DNA of 64,000 nt, taken from NCBI GenBank assembly GCA_030447725.1, contig JAUJOQ010000001.1, forward strand, positions 581,422 through 645,421, written 5' to 3'. Of this stretch, positions 53,458 through 61,699 are shown one piece after another. The notes beneath the pieces are model-generated. The model was not told where the DNA came from. It saw only the letters and a list, made by a program, of their open reading frames with translations, and ran no database searches. Origin of the DNA: Thermoleophilaceae bacterium. Its GTDB lineage: Bacteria > Actinomycetota > Thermoleophilia > Solirubrobacterales > Thermoleophilaceae. The first letter of the stretch is position 1. The number at the start of each line of letters is the position of its first letter. Both the position numbers and the translations under genes were made by a program.

Positions 53458-53573
53458 TGCTCCGCCTTGGGGGTCGTTTGGCGGCCGGGCGGCCGCGTCT
53501 CTCTCCTGGATACCCCGAACCCGTCCTGCCCGCCGGGTGTGTTCAGGGTCTGTTCAAGGGGTAGCCCTGCCGG

Positions 53574-54455
53574 GTGGACGAAACCCCCAGGTTGCGGATC
53601 GGCGAGCTGAGCTACAGAGTCGGTGTGCGCCCGGAACTGCTGCGAGCGTGGGAGAAGCGCTACGGCCTACTCCGGCCCGCGCGCTCGGACGGAGGCTTTC
53701 GCCTCTACTCGGAGGGCGACGAGTGGCGCGTGCGGGTCATGCAGCAGAAGCTCTGGAGTGGCCTGGCGGCGGGTGAGGCGGCGCGGGAGGTTCTGGCGAT
53801 CGAGCGTGACTCCACGCGTGCCGGCCTGCCGGTCGCGACCCCCAGGGAGATGACCCAGGAGCTGGGAGCCGTCCTCGAGGCCTTCGACGAGGAGAGTGCG
53901 CACGCGCTGTTCGATCGCCTGCTGGCGGTCTTCGGCGTGGAGCGCGCGATACGCGAGGGGCTGATGCCCTACCTCAGGGATCTCGGCGACCGCTGGGCGC
54001 GGGGGGAGGTGAGTGTCGGGCAGGAGCACTTCGCCAGCAGGCTGCTCGAGGGGCGACTGCTGGCGCTCGCGCGGGGATGGAACAAGGGACCGGGACCTCG
54101 GGTGGTGCTGGCGTGCCCGCCGGGAGAGCAGCACACGCTGCCGCTGCTTGCCTTCGGCCTCGTGCTGCGCGGGCACGGCTGGCGCAACATCTACCTCGGC
54201 GCCGATACGCCACCGGCGACGGTGCGGATGGCGGCCGAGACGGTCGACGCCAACGTCGTCGTCCTGGCGGCCGCGACCAGTGAGCGGTTCGGGTCGATCA
54301 TCGAGCCCCTGCGGGCGCTGAGGCGGGACCGGCCACTGGTGCTCGCCGGTGGCGGTGCCTCTCCAAAGCTTGCCGCGCAGCTCGACGTGCAGTGTCTTCA
54401 CGAGGACCCCGTGACCGCCGCGGAGGCCCTCTCCTTGGAGTTCGCCGGCGGCTAG
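53574..54455 (+). CDS. MerR-family regulator with cobalamin-binding domain, CarH-like
   Basis: The 293-residue regulator has a MerR helix-turn-helix at 8-75 (LRIGELSYRVGVRPELLRAW), a helical cap at about 90-165 with W141-X9-E151-H152, and a B12-binding Rossmann domain with H187 in PPGEQHTLPLL and YLGADTPPATV. These are the residues that hold adenosylcobalamin in CarH photoreceptors, with the same spacing as I recall for the Thermus protein (W131, E141, H142, H177). A142 replaces the histidine that follows the tryptophan in CarH. The last 145 bases are duplicated at 62121. GTG 53574 is the start. No carotenoid genes are near. Confidence 0.85.
   Translation: MDETPRLRIGELSYRVGVRPELLRAWEKRYGLLRPARSDGGFRLYSEGDEWRVRVMQQKLWSGLAAGEAAREVLAIERDSTRAGLPVATPREMTQELGAVLEAFDEESAHALFDRLLAVFGVERAIREGLMPYLRDLGDRWARGEVSVGQEHFASRLLEGRLLALARGWNKGPGPRVVLACPPGEQHTLPLLAFGLVLRGHGWRNIYLGADTPPATVRMAAETVDANVVVLAAATSERFGSIIEPLRALRRDRPLVLAGGGASPKLAAQLDVQCLHEDPVTAAEALSLEFAGG
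54308..54452 (+). repeat. 145-bp direct repeat, left copy (3' end of the MerR/B12 gene)
   Basis: This copy is inside the coding region and differs from the right copy at 62121-62265 at three of 145 positions. The two share orientation and bracket a 7.67-kb insert. Confidence 0.95.
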
Positions 54456-54456
54456 G

Positions 54457-54950
54457 CGACTGCGCACGCGGCTACCCGACATTACGTCGGCCCGCCGGCT
54501 GTTCGACGAGGCCGAGGACCGCCTCCTTCGCAGCGACCGGCCCCCGACTACTGGCGCGAGATCGCAGTGCCCGCCGCGATGCTCGGGCGGCTAGAGCAGC
54601 TCTGCCGCGCGCCTCGCGGCCAGGGTGAACGCGCACGTCGTCCTTCCGCTGGTCGACGCCCGCGGCGGCCTGGACAAGCATCGCCAACCGGGTCCTCAAC
54701 GACGCAACCGTAGCCGATCTTGCCGGGCTCGCTGAGCGCTCCCCTGGCGACTTCGGAGGTCTACTCGGCCGCCCCGGTCTGCGGTTCGCCCCTGTGTTCG
54801 CGCAGAGCCAGTCGCTCGGCGGCGCCGACGGCGACTTCGTCGTCGCCGGCACACTGATCGAGCTCAAGGCGACCGGCCAGAGCACGATTTCGGGCGCGAC
54901 GAGCTGTGGCAGGCGCGGGGGAACGTGGCCGGGTCGATGCGGCGGACCTT
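54457..54950 (+). pseudogene. remnant of a PD-(D/E)XK-nuclease-like gene
   Basis: Fragments in three frames read as one protein: LPDITSARRLFDEAEDRLLR, then DYWREIAVPAAMLGRLEQLC, VNAHVVLPLVDARGG, SIANRVLNDATVADLAGLAE and GGADGDFVVAGTLIELKATG. The last segment has the spacing D-X9-E-L-K of a PD-(D/E)XK active site. At least three frameshifts are needed, so it is inactive. It is the first item inside the repeat-bracketed insertion. Confidence 0.55.
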
Positions 54951-55112
54951 GAGGACGACGCTGCCGAGTCGGCGACCTAGCGAGCCTGCGACCGCGCCGG
55001 TAGTAGCTCCAGTGGCGTACGGCTACTTCCCTAACGAGCGTCGGCCGGTGCCTCGGTCCGACGAGCGGGGCCATCATCTCGGCGCGCTGCCGGACAGGCT
55101 CACTCAACACGG

Positions 55113-56687
55113 TCAGTCGTTTGGCAGTTCCTCGGCAAGATCGGCGAGAGCGGCGAGGAAGCGATCACCCGTCTCGTAGAGCAGTCGTTCGCGAACGAAA
55201 TCGATGTCACGCTCCTCGCTGTTCTTCCGCCGAAAGCGCTCGAAGTACGCGTTCAGGCTGCGTCCCGGCAGCGGGTCGACCCACCACTCGACCATGTCAC
55301 GTCGTCCGTCCTTCGTGCGCGCCCACTCGTTGACGTCGAGGTCTCGCATGCTGCACCCAAGCCAAACCCATGGCACCGGCGGTCCATCGCCGAGGATCGC
55401 GTCGAGCACAGCGCGCGCCTCGTCGGTCAGGCCAAACGCCGTCTGCTCGACGTCAGCGACCATCGTGTCGGGCTGCTCGATGTCGCCGTGCAGCTTGACC
55501 ACCGGTAGCGGGCCGCCGCCCTCCCGCAGCCGCTGCTCTAACACTGCTACGCCAGCCGAGAACTCGTGCGAGTCGCGGAACACCGCATGCTCCACCGGCA
55601 TCTCGTCTTCGATGAGCCGGTCGAAGTTGACAGTTACGACGACCAGACGGGGCAGCGCTGCGGCGAGCCGCCGGAGAGCCTGGCGCCCGGGGGGCAGCCG
55701 ATCCAATGCCGCGCGGCAGTCGGCCTGCAGGCGCTGCACGATGGCCGACCCCGCATTGTCGCGGCCTTCCTGGCGCAGCCTCCGGAACTCCTCGCGCAGC
55801 ACGCGCTCCAGCGTTAGCTGTGCGCCGAACTGCTGGGCTGACATCTCGCGCTCGCCCTCCATCAGCCTGTTTCGGTCGATGACCCAGCGCCGGAAGGTTT
55901 CGTGAAGTTCTCGCGAACCCCGCGGCACGCCAAGGAGCTCAGCGATGGCGTCGTCGCGCAGAGTGTCGCCGAGCGGCAGACGTGCCGCTCGCGAGAAGCC
56001 AGCGCCGAGGAACAGCACGAGCGGCCGGTCGCGCTCGCGGAGGATGCTGCGCACGCCGGCGGTCAGGGCTATTTCTCCGCCACGCCGCGCGAAGAATCGT
56101 CCCGACTGGATCGCGTAGCGCAGGGAAGGTTCGCCGGCGAGATGCAAGTCGAAGTCCACGCTGCCCTCCCACACCGGCACGAGCACACGGATCTCGCCGG
56201 TCAGATGCCGCGGCGCCTGCCTGACCGCCAGGTCCCATACGAGTCGCTGGCGGCGATCGTCGAGACCCTGAACCGGGGCAATGAGCACGACCAGTGCGTG
56301 CGACCGTGCGGCGTCGCCAAGGAGCAGCCCGCACAGCCTGAGGACGGCGGCGAGCGAGTCGTTGACGGCGCCGGCGTCGAGGGCCCGGACCGTGACTGTA
56401 GCGTCGTTGACATCTACCGCGACCAGCAGGCCGTGCCGTTCGCAGGTGGCCCGGACGGCCTCGATGAGATCCGGTGGTGGGTCGCCTCGGACGACCGCGG
56501 CCGAGCCCTCGGCGGCATTTAGCGTGACACCACCGAATCGCTCGACGACGGCTTCGATGACGTCGCGATCGGGCGTGAGCGCGTCGTGGACTATCGGAAG
56601 CACACGTGGCGGGCCGTCGGCGGTCGCAGCGGCTAGATCAGCGAGGAGGCCGCTGAGCAGGTCGATCAGCGCCGGCGCGTCAGTCAA
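55113..56687 (-). CDS. SIR2-like domain protein, putative NAD-consuming effector
   Basis: A 524-residue protein. Residues 1-215 form an unrecognised alpha/beta region. Residues about 222-455 are a SIR2-like domain: the NAD loop FLGAGFSRAARLPLG (G228-S232), VTVNFDRLIEDEM (N354, D356), the catalytic-type KLHGD (H400) and WLGCSMRDLDV. In anti-phage systems such domains deplete NAD+ rather than deacetylate proteins. It is the last gene of the operon and overlaps the previous gene by four bases (ATGA). Length and N-terminal domain do not match ThsA, DSR or SIR2-HerA proteins that I know. Confidence 0.8.
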   Translation of the reverse strand: MTDAPALIDLLSGLLADLAAATADGPPRVLPIVHDALTPDRDVIEAVVERFGGVTLNAAEGSAAVVRGDPPPDLIEAVRATCERHGLLVAVDVNDATVTVRALDAGAVNDSLAAVLRLCGLLLGDAARSHALVVLIAPVQGLDDRRQRLVWDLAVRQAPRHLTGEIRVLVPVWEGSVDFDLHLAGEPSLRYAIQSGRFFARRGGEIALTAGVRSILRERDRPLVLFLGAGFSRAARLPLGDTLRDDAIAELLGVPRGSRELHETFRRWVIDRNRLMEGEREMSAQQFGAQLTLERVLREEFRRLRQEGRDNAGSAIVQRLQADCRAALDRLPPGRQALRRLAAALPRLVVVTVNFDRLIEDEMPVEHAVFRDSHEFSAGVAVLEQRLREGGGPLPVVKLHGDIEQPDTMVADVEQTAFGLTDEARAVLDAILGDGPPVPWVWLGCSMRDLDVNEWARTKDGRRDMVEWWVDPLPGRSLNAYFERFRRKNSEERDIDFVRERLLYETGDRFLAALADLAEELPND

Positions 56688-57646
56688 GACGCCGAGCGGG
56701 TCTGAGCGAAGGCGTCAAGCAGGTCGTGCCGCAGCGAGCGAATGCGGTCCGAACGCCCGAAAGCCAGTTTGCGGGCAGCCAGCGCGGGTCGTGCGGTATC
56801 GGCATACCGCTCGGCTGCATCGTCGAAGGCGCTGGCGAGGCGGTCCAGCTCGATGCGAGGCCTTGTGCGCGTTGCGAGGACTCGCCCGAGACGCCCGACG
56901 AGCGCGTCGCGCTCGCCCTCGTCGATCCAGTAGCCGGGCTCGCCGCGGACCACCTGTCCGAGTAGCTGACGCGGTAGCTCGGTCAGCGCCCACAGGCTCT
57001 GTGGGCCGCGCGCCACCTCCGTCTCTTTGAGCTTGCTACCGCTGATGCCCTCGGCGAACGCATCAGCGGCGACGGCCAGTCGCCGCAAAACTTCGACGGC
57101 GTCGGACGCGTCGGCGGGGAAACGGAGCGCGCGGTCCTTGCCCACACTGTCGTTGATCAGCAGCAGCACCGCGAACCCCAGAGAGGCCGGACGCAGGTCT
57201 TCGCCGCGCAGCTGCTCGCCTAGCCAGGCGCGCTGCGCGCCGCCGTAGAAATCGGCAGCGCGCGCAAGAGCAAACACCAACGCCTCCCGCCCAAACACGA
57301 CGCGCCCGGCATCGTCCACCGCTTTCGCTAGCAGCTCGAGCACGATGCGCCCCTCGGGCAGCAGGAGCGCTCTTGTAGCGGTGAGCGGCCGCAACAGCTC
57401 GCCCGGAACGCCGTCGCAAGAAGCTTCGAGCGGGCGCGCGCCAGTCACGAGCGCGCGAGGTCTCTCGGCCCGCACCCCGGGGGCGAGCGCAGCCATCGCC
57501 CGCAGGTCATCGTCGAGGTCTCCGGGTGGGCGGTGGTGCTGGGCCACGAATGCTGCGCTGAGCACGGCGCGCAGGGCTTCGGCGTGGTCACGCTCGAGCG
57601 CGAGCGGTAGCCCGAACAGCGTCGCCGGACCGCGCGCTTCCATCAC
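56684..57646 (-). CDS. uncharacterised protein of the SMC/SIR2 operon
   Basis: I do not recognise this 320-residue protein. It is mostly helical, with no signal peptide or membrane segment. Segments such as LLRPLTATRALLLPEGRIVL, LGFAVLLLINDSVGKDRALR and a basic end KLAFGRSDRIRSLRHDLLDA are the most ordered. The start overlaps the stop of the SMC-like gene by four bases and its stop overlaps the SIR2 gene start by four, so all three are made together. Its place between an SMC-like ATPase and an effector suggests an adaptor or kleisin-like partner, but that is inference from position. Confidence 0.75.
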   Translation of the reverse strand: MMEARGPATLFGLPLALERDHAEALRAVLSAAFVAQHHRPPGDLDDDLRAMAALAPGVRAERPRALVTGARPLEASCDGVPGELLRPLTATRALLLPEGRIVLELLAKAVDDAGRVVFGREALVFALARAADFYGGAQRAWLGEQLRGEDLRPASLGFAVLLLINDSVGKDRALRFPADASDAVEVLRRLAVAADAFAEGISGSKLKETEVARGPQSLWALTELPRQLLGQVVRGEPGYWIDEGERDALVGRLGRVLATRTRPRIELDRLASAFDDAAERYADTARPALAARKLAFGRSDRIRSLRHDLLDAFAQTRSAS

Positions 57647-60006
57647 AGTGCCTCGCTTAGTGGCATGGCGATGTAGCCCTGCTCGTGAAGCTGCTGAACA
57701 CGTTGTTTGACGCGCCGGTGCAGCTCGCCGCGCGTCTCGTCCAGCTGACGAGCGTAATCGGCCTGCTGCGGCAGGATCACGAGCACATGGCTGGCAACCG
57801 CTCGAACCTCATCGCCGGCAAGAAACTCAGCGAGCGCCCGCATTCGATCAGCCGAAACGAAGGCCCCGAACTCATCGAGCACAAGCAGACGGTCGGGCTC
57901 TACGGGTGAGCGCAGCTCCCGAATCCGGGCCTGCGTGAACGCAAATGCCTGCTCCCCCGTGGAGAATGCCTCAAGAGGGCGATCCCGTGGCTCCCCCTTC
58001 GGCCCGACCCAGAATGCGACGCGCTGGCGCAAATCGATCCGGGCCAGCGGGTTACCGTCAAACAGGGCCTTACGGATCGACGGGGTGTCCAGCTCGCGCC
58101 GCAGACGATCGCCGGCGGCGTCCGCAAACGTCTCGGCGAACAGTCTGTCTCCACCGACCCGCCGGTTGGCCACGGATTCAGCGACGTCTACCAGCGCCCC
58201 CAGCGCATTTTCCGCACCCGTCAGGCGCGCATCGACGCGAGCCACAGCGACAGCCAGCCGCCCGACGAGCGCCTTCGCCGCTGCGTCACCGTTCGTGCCG
58301 GTGTCAATCCCAGCAACCGCGAGGAGCTCGGGGTGGTTACGCAACTGCTCCGCGGCACGCTGCTCGGCGAGCGTGCCAATCCGTAGCTCGCGGTCGACGT
58401 CTGCGAGCGCCTCGCGCGCGGCGGCCAGCTCGACGAGCGCGCGGTCAACCTCGCGCTCGGCGGCAACGGCGACGTCATCGAGCCCGTCCGCATCCACGCC
58501 GAGTTCTGCTAGGCCCGCGTCCAAGTCTGCCTGAGCGTCGGCCGCGCTCACCCTTCCGAGCTCCCCAAGCCGGGCACGCAGATCAACCGCCTCCCGCGCG
58601 AAGGCGAGGAGACGCTCGTCGTGACCAGCAAGCGTGGCCATCTGCTCATGTAGCCGCTGCGCAATGTCACCTCCTGCCTGAGCGCGGAGGCGCTCGACCT
58701 CGAGGCGTTGTTCGTCGACGAGCTCCTGCTGACGCTTCCGAGTGGCCAGGCGGTCGCGCGCGACAAGGAGGCGATCGCGGCGAGCAGCTACGGACGCACG
58801 CCGCGCATCGAGCTGCTCAAGAACGCCGGGCACTGGTCGTCCTGCCAACTCGGCGGCGCGCTCCCGCAGCGCCTCCGCAAGCGCGCGGGCCTCAATCGGC
58901 CGCCCGTCGAGCCGCGCGACGATCTGGTTGTCGGCTATCCCTTCCCGGCGCGCGAGCTCGACCGCAGCGACGAGCTCTCCGACTAGGCGCTCCGTGCGCT
59001 CGCTGGTGTCGAGGTCTGAGCGCTCAGCCGCGATGGTGGCGAGCTCGACGGCGACCACGCGCAGCTCGGCGTCCACGTCCGGCGGCTCGCCAGCATCGCG
59101 AAGGGCCTGCTCGGCTTCCTCTTGACGGTTGGACAGCCGTCGGAGTCGCGCCTGCAGCGTCTGCTCGGCCTTGGCCAGACGTTCCGCTACGACGCCGGAG
59201 CGGACGAGCGCGTCGCGCGCCGCGTTGACCTCGGTGGCCACGCGGTCGCGCTCCTTGCGGGCGTGCGCGAGGTTGCGCTCCACTTCGTCGAGGCGGTCCT
59301 GAAGCTCGCGGCGGTCGCTGGCGTGAGCGCCTAGCGCAGCGCGAGCTGCCAGCGCGGAGGCGGTCAGGGCAGCGCGGCGCCGGGCCTCGTCTGCCTCGTG
59401 GTCTGCGCGCTCGACGCGCTCGGCCATCTGCGCCCGGCTGCTCGCGAGGTGGGTCGCTCGCTCAGGGTCGATGTCGCGCAGCGCACCCCGGAGTGGCGCG
59501 AGGGCGTCGCGGACGGCGGCGAGGCGAGGGTTCGCGGCGGCAGCGGCCGCGGCGACGCGCGTGCGCGTCTCGCGCATTGCTCGCACAACCGTCTCATCAG
59601 GGGTCTCGGTCCCCGCGATCCGCACCACCGACAGCAACGCAGCCGCCTCGGTCGCTGGAATCTCCTGGCCGCCGAGCCATGCTTGCCCGAGACGGTCGCC
59701 GGGGAACTCCGCCACCTCGGCGGGCCACAGCTCGGGTTCCAGACGTACGCGCAGCTCCTGCCCACCGGCGAGTCCTGCGACCGTGACCGTCGTTGGGCCG
59801 AGCGTCCCGCGCAGGGATGTCCATAGCGCAGGGGTGGGAAGGAACGGTTGTGCACCGGCGACGAGCTGCAGCAGGTGAACGGCAAGAGTCTTACCGATCC
59901 CGTTGGGGCCTTCAAGCAGACCCGGATTGTGGTGAGGGATCTCTCCGAGGACGCGCAGGCCACCGGCTTGGCCGCGCTCGCGCTCAATCCGGAAGTGCAC
60001 GAGCAA
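57643..60006 (-). CDS. SMC/RecN-like ABC ATPase with long coiled coil
   Basis: The 787-residue protein has a split ABC head. Walker A is GPNGIGKT at 33-40; the C-terminal head has the signature-like AFSTGEQAFAF at 680-690 and Walker B RLLVLDEFGAF at 706-716. Between them lies about 500 residues of coiled coil rich in A, E, R and L. This is the plan of RecF/RecN/SbcC and of ATPases in several defence systems (Wadjet JetC, Lamassu LmuB, Gabija-like). It is shorter than JetC. It starts at TTG 60006 or GTG 60000 and overlaps the 67-aa gene by 23 bases. Confidence 0.85.
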   Translation of the reverse strand: MLVHFRIERERGQAGGLRVLGEIPHHNPGLLEGPNGIGKTLAVHLLQLVAGAQPFLPTPALWTSLRGTLGPTTVTVAGLAGGQELRVRLEPELWPAEVAEFPGDRLGQAWLGGQEIPATEAAALLSVVRIAGTETPDETVVRAMRETRTRVAAAAAAANPRLAAVRDALAPLRGALRDIDPERATHLASSRAQMAERVERADHEADEARRRAALTASALAARAALGAHASDRRELQDRLDEVERNLAHARKERDRVATEVNAARDALVRSGVVAERLAKAEQTLQARLRRLSNRQEEAEQALRDAGEPPDVDAELRVVAVELATIAAERSDLDTSERTERLVGELVAAVELARREGIADNQIVARLDGRPIEARALAEALRERAAELAGRPVPGVLEQLDARRASVAARRDRLLVARDRLATRKRQQELVDEQRLEVERLRAQAGGDIAQRLHEQMATLAGHDERLLAFAREAVDLRARLGELGRVSAADAQADLDAGLAELGVDADGLDDVAVAAEREVDRALVELAAAREALADVDRELRIGTLAEQRAAEQLRNHPELLAVAGIDTGTNGDAAAKALVGRLAVAVARVDARLTGAENALGALVDVAESVANRRVGGDRLFAETFADAAGDRLRRELDTPSIRKALFDGNPLARIDLRQRVAFWVGPKGEPRDRPLEAFSTGEQAFAFTQARIRELRSPVEPDRLLVLDEFGAFVSADRMRALAEFLAGDEVRAVASHVLVILPQQADYARQLDETRGELHRRVKQRVQQLHEQGYIAMPLSEAL

Positions 60007-60187
60007 GCTCCCGCGCGGCGACGCTGTCGGCGTCGAACGGCTCGACGGTCGCCGCGAGCAGGTCGCGCGCAGCCTCGAGCAGCTCGCGCTCGCCGTCGTC
60101 GGATTCGGCGACCGCGATCAGGTCGGCGAGCAGGACCAGCGTTTCAGTGACGTTGACGTTGGCGCCGGTATCGGGGTTGTCTCCCAT
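59984..60187 (-). CDS. small acidic protein upstream of the SMC-like gene
   Basis: ATG 60187 opens a 67-residue acidic, helical protein (TETLVLLADLIAVAESDDGE, LLEAARDLLAATVEPFDADS). It overlaps the SMC-like gene by 23 bases and lies 52 bases after the methyltransferase. SMC-type defence operons often include a short accessory subunit, and this position fits that role. The frame is open further upstream, but there it overlaps the methyltransferase and is not protein-like. Confidence 0.65.
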   Translation of the reverse strand: MGDNPDTGANVNVTETLVLLADLIAVAESDDGERELLEAARDLLAATVEPFDADSVAARELARALPD

Positions 60188-60239
60188 TCGGCCGCAGTTT
60201 AGGTCTGTGTCGTGCCGTGGGGCGCTGGAAGTAGCGTCT

Positions 60240-61496
60240 TCAGGGCCGGGTGAAAATGAGAAGTTGCTCAACGAGGGGGACCTGGTGCCGGGTCCCATTC
60301 GTTCGCCAGCGCAGCCCGCGCGACCGGACATGTTCGATCGAGGCGTCGCCGAACCCAGTTGAGACGGCGAGGTCGCGGACGAGCGCCGGGGTGTCGACGT
60401 GGACGCCGTATGGGGCGCTGTCACCGATGACCCAGGCGGAGCGCGCACCGGGCCGGGAGTGCTGATGCAGCCGGGCGAGTACGCGCGCGATGTCGGCCAA
60501 ATAGGTGGGTAGCACCTGGTCGTACTCCTTGCCTCGCTCGCGGCGCCTGCGCTCCGTCACGAGCGCTTCCAGGATTGGCATGGTGCGCGCGTGCACCTCG
60601 GGGTGAGCGCGCTCAAGCGAGGCCAGGGCGCGTTGGGCGGCGCGCCGGCGCGACTGCTGTGTGGTGGCCACGACCATGCCTGCGCGCACAGTGCTGCACA
60701 TCTGCGCCCAGGTAGTAACCCTGCCGAGAAAGAACAGCTCGATGCGGGTGGCGTCGGCGTAATCGTAGTTGTTGAGGTACGGCGGCGAAGTCACGCACGC
60801 GTCGAAGACGCCTTCGTACGCGCTCCGACGCCAGGCGGCCGGCGTCCGTGCGTCGCCGCGAATGATTCGTCCGCGAGGCGGTTGCGGTCCAGTCTCAAGG
60901 TCGTCGGCAATCCGGTCGGCGCGTGCCACCAGCCGCGCCGCGGGATCGTCGAACGGAGCCCGGCGGCTCTGGCCTGGGCGTTGATACGGCCAGCCAACCT
61001 TGACATTAGCCACATCGCGCAGGGTGCCCAGCAGAGCCCAGCGGAGGTGCGCCGCCCACCGGCTGCGCGGCTCAGCGGCGAGTCGGTCCCGCAGCCCGAC
61101 CAGCGCATCCAGCGTCTGCGCATCGAAGCAACGACGCAGCAGCTCAGTCTCGCCATCGGCCTCGCCGGCAACGGGATCCGCGGCGAACCGTCGGGCCGCT
61201 CGCCGCAGTCCGTCCGGGTGTCCGGGAGGTGGCCGAAGCTTGAGCGCACCGAGTTGAGCGATGAGCGGGTGCGCTTCGATGCCGACCACTTGCGCGACGT
61301 TGACCGGGAGCGCGAACGCGATGGTCGCGGAGCCGCAGAACGGGTCAATCACGCGATGGCCGCTACGGACGTCCGCAGCCTCGACGGCAATTTGCAGGGC
61401 CTCAGGCGAGAACCCCGCGGGATAGCGAAACCAGCGCGCGAACGCGTGCTGGCGACTCGTGCCGTAGACCGCACCGATTCCCCGCTGTCCGGTCAC
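60240..61496 (-). CDS. DNA methyltransferase (N6-adenine/N4-cytosine type)
   Basis: From GTG 61496 this is a 418-residue enzyme. Motif I, VIDPFCGSATIAFAL, is at 49-63; the catalytic motif IV is CVTSPPYLNNYDYADATRIE with SPPY at 237-240. The motif order I then IV, with about 180 residues between, fits an alpha- or gamma-class amino-methyltransferase with the target domain in the middle. S in SPPY favours N4-cytosine or some N6-adenine enzymes. It is the first intact gene of the operon and may mark host DNA for the system. ATG 61529 is an alternative start. Two copies of CACCGCGGTG overlap the start region. Confidence 0.85.
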   Translation of the reverse strand: MTGQRGIGAVYGTSRQHAFARWFRYPAGFSPEALQIAVEAADVRSGHRVIDPFCGSATIAFALPVNVAQVVGIEAHPLIAQLGALKLRPPPGHPDGLRRAARRFAADPVAGEADGETELLRRCFDAQTLDALVGLRDRLAAEPRSRWAAHLRWALLGTLRDVANVKVGWPYQRPGQSRRAPFDDPAARLVARADRIADDLETGPQPPRGRIIRGDARTPAAWRRSAYEGVFDACVTSPPYLNNYDYADATRIELFFLGRVTTWAQMCSTVRAGMVVATTQQSRRRAAQRALASLERAHPEVHARTMPILEALVTERRRRERGKEYDQVLPTYLADIARVLARLHQHSRPGARSAWVIGDSAPYGVHVDTPALVRDLAVSTGFGDASIEHVRSRGLRWRTNGTRHQVPLVEQLLIFTRP

Positions 61497-61523
61497 CGCG
61501 GTGCCTTCTCTTCCACCGCGGTG
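61494..61523. promoter_or_regulatory. tandem CACCGCGGTG palindromes at the methyltransferase start
   Basis: The perfect ten-base palindrome CACCGCGGTG occurs at 61494-61503 and again at 61514-61523, exactly 20 bases apart; the second is extended to CCACCGCGGTGG. This spacing is two helical turns, as in operators. Confidence 0.55.
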
Positions 61524-61699
61524 GATCATACCGTATGCGCAGTCTGGACCGGCACGTCGGTGTCGGACGACGCCCGACGTCGCGGCGATGTCGCGGGGGC
61601 ACGCGACGCCAGGCGGCGCGGGCTGTCGCTTCTCGTCCAGCGGGGAGCCCCACCGATCAGTCCTCAAACATCTGCGCGTCGGCGCGTCCCGCTCGCCGG

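Noticed and set aside
53457-53574. A cobalamin riboswitch before the MerR/B12 gene
   Set aside because: The gap is only 116 bases and I see no B12 box; regulation by B12 is more likely through the protein itself.
57643-60187. Assignment of the SMC-like operon to Wadjet
   Set aside because: The ATPase is shorter than JetC, no JetD-type Toprim nuclease or JetA is visible, and a methyltransferase and SIR2 protein are present instead.
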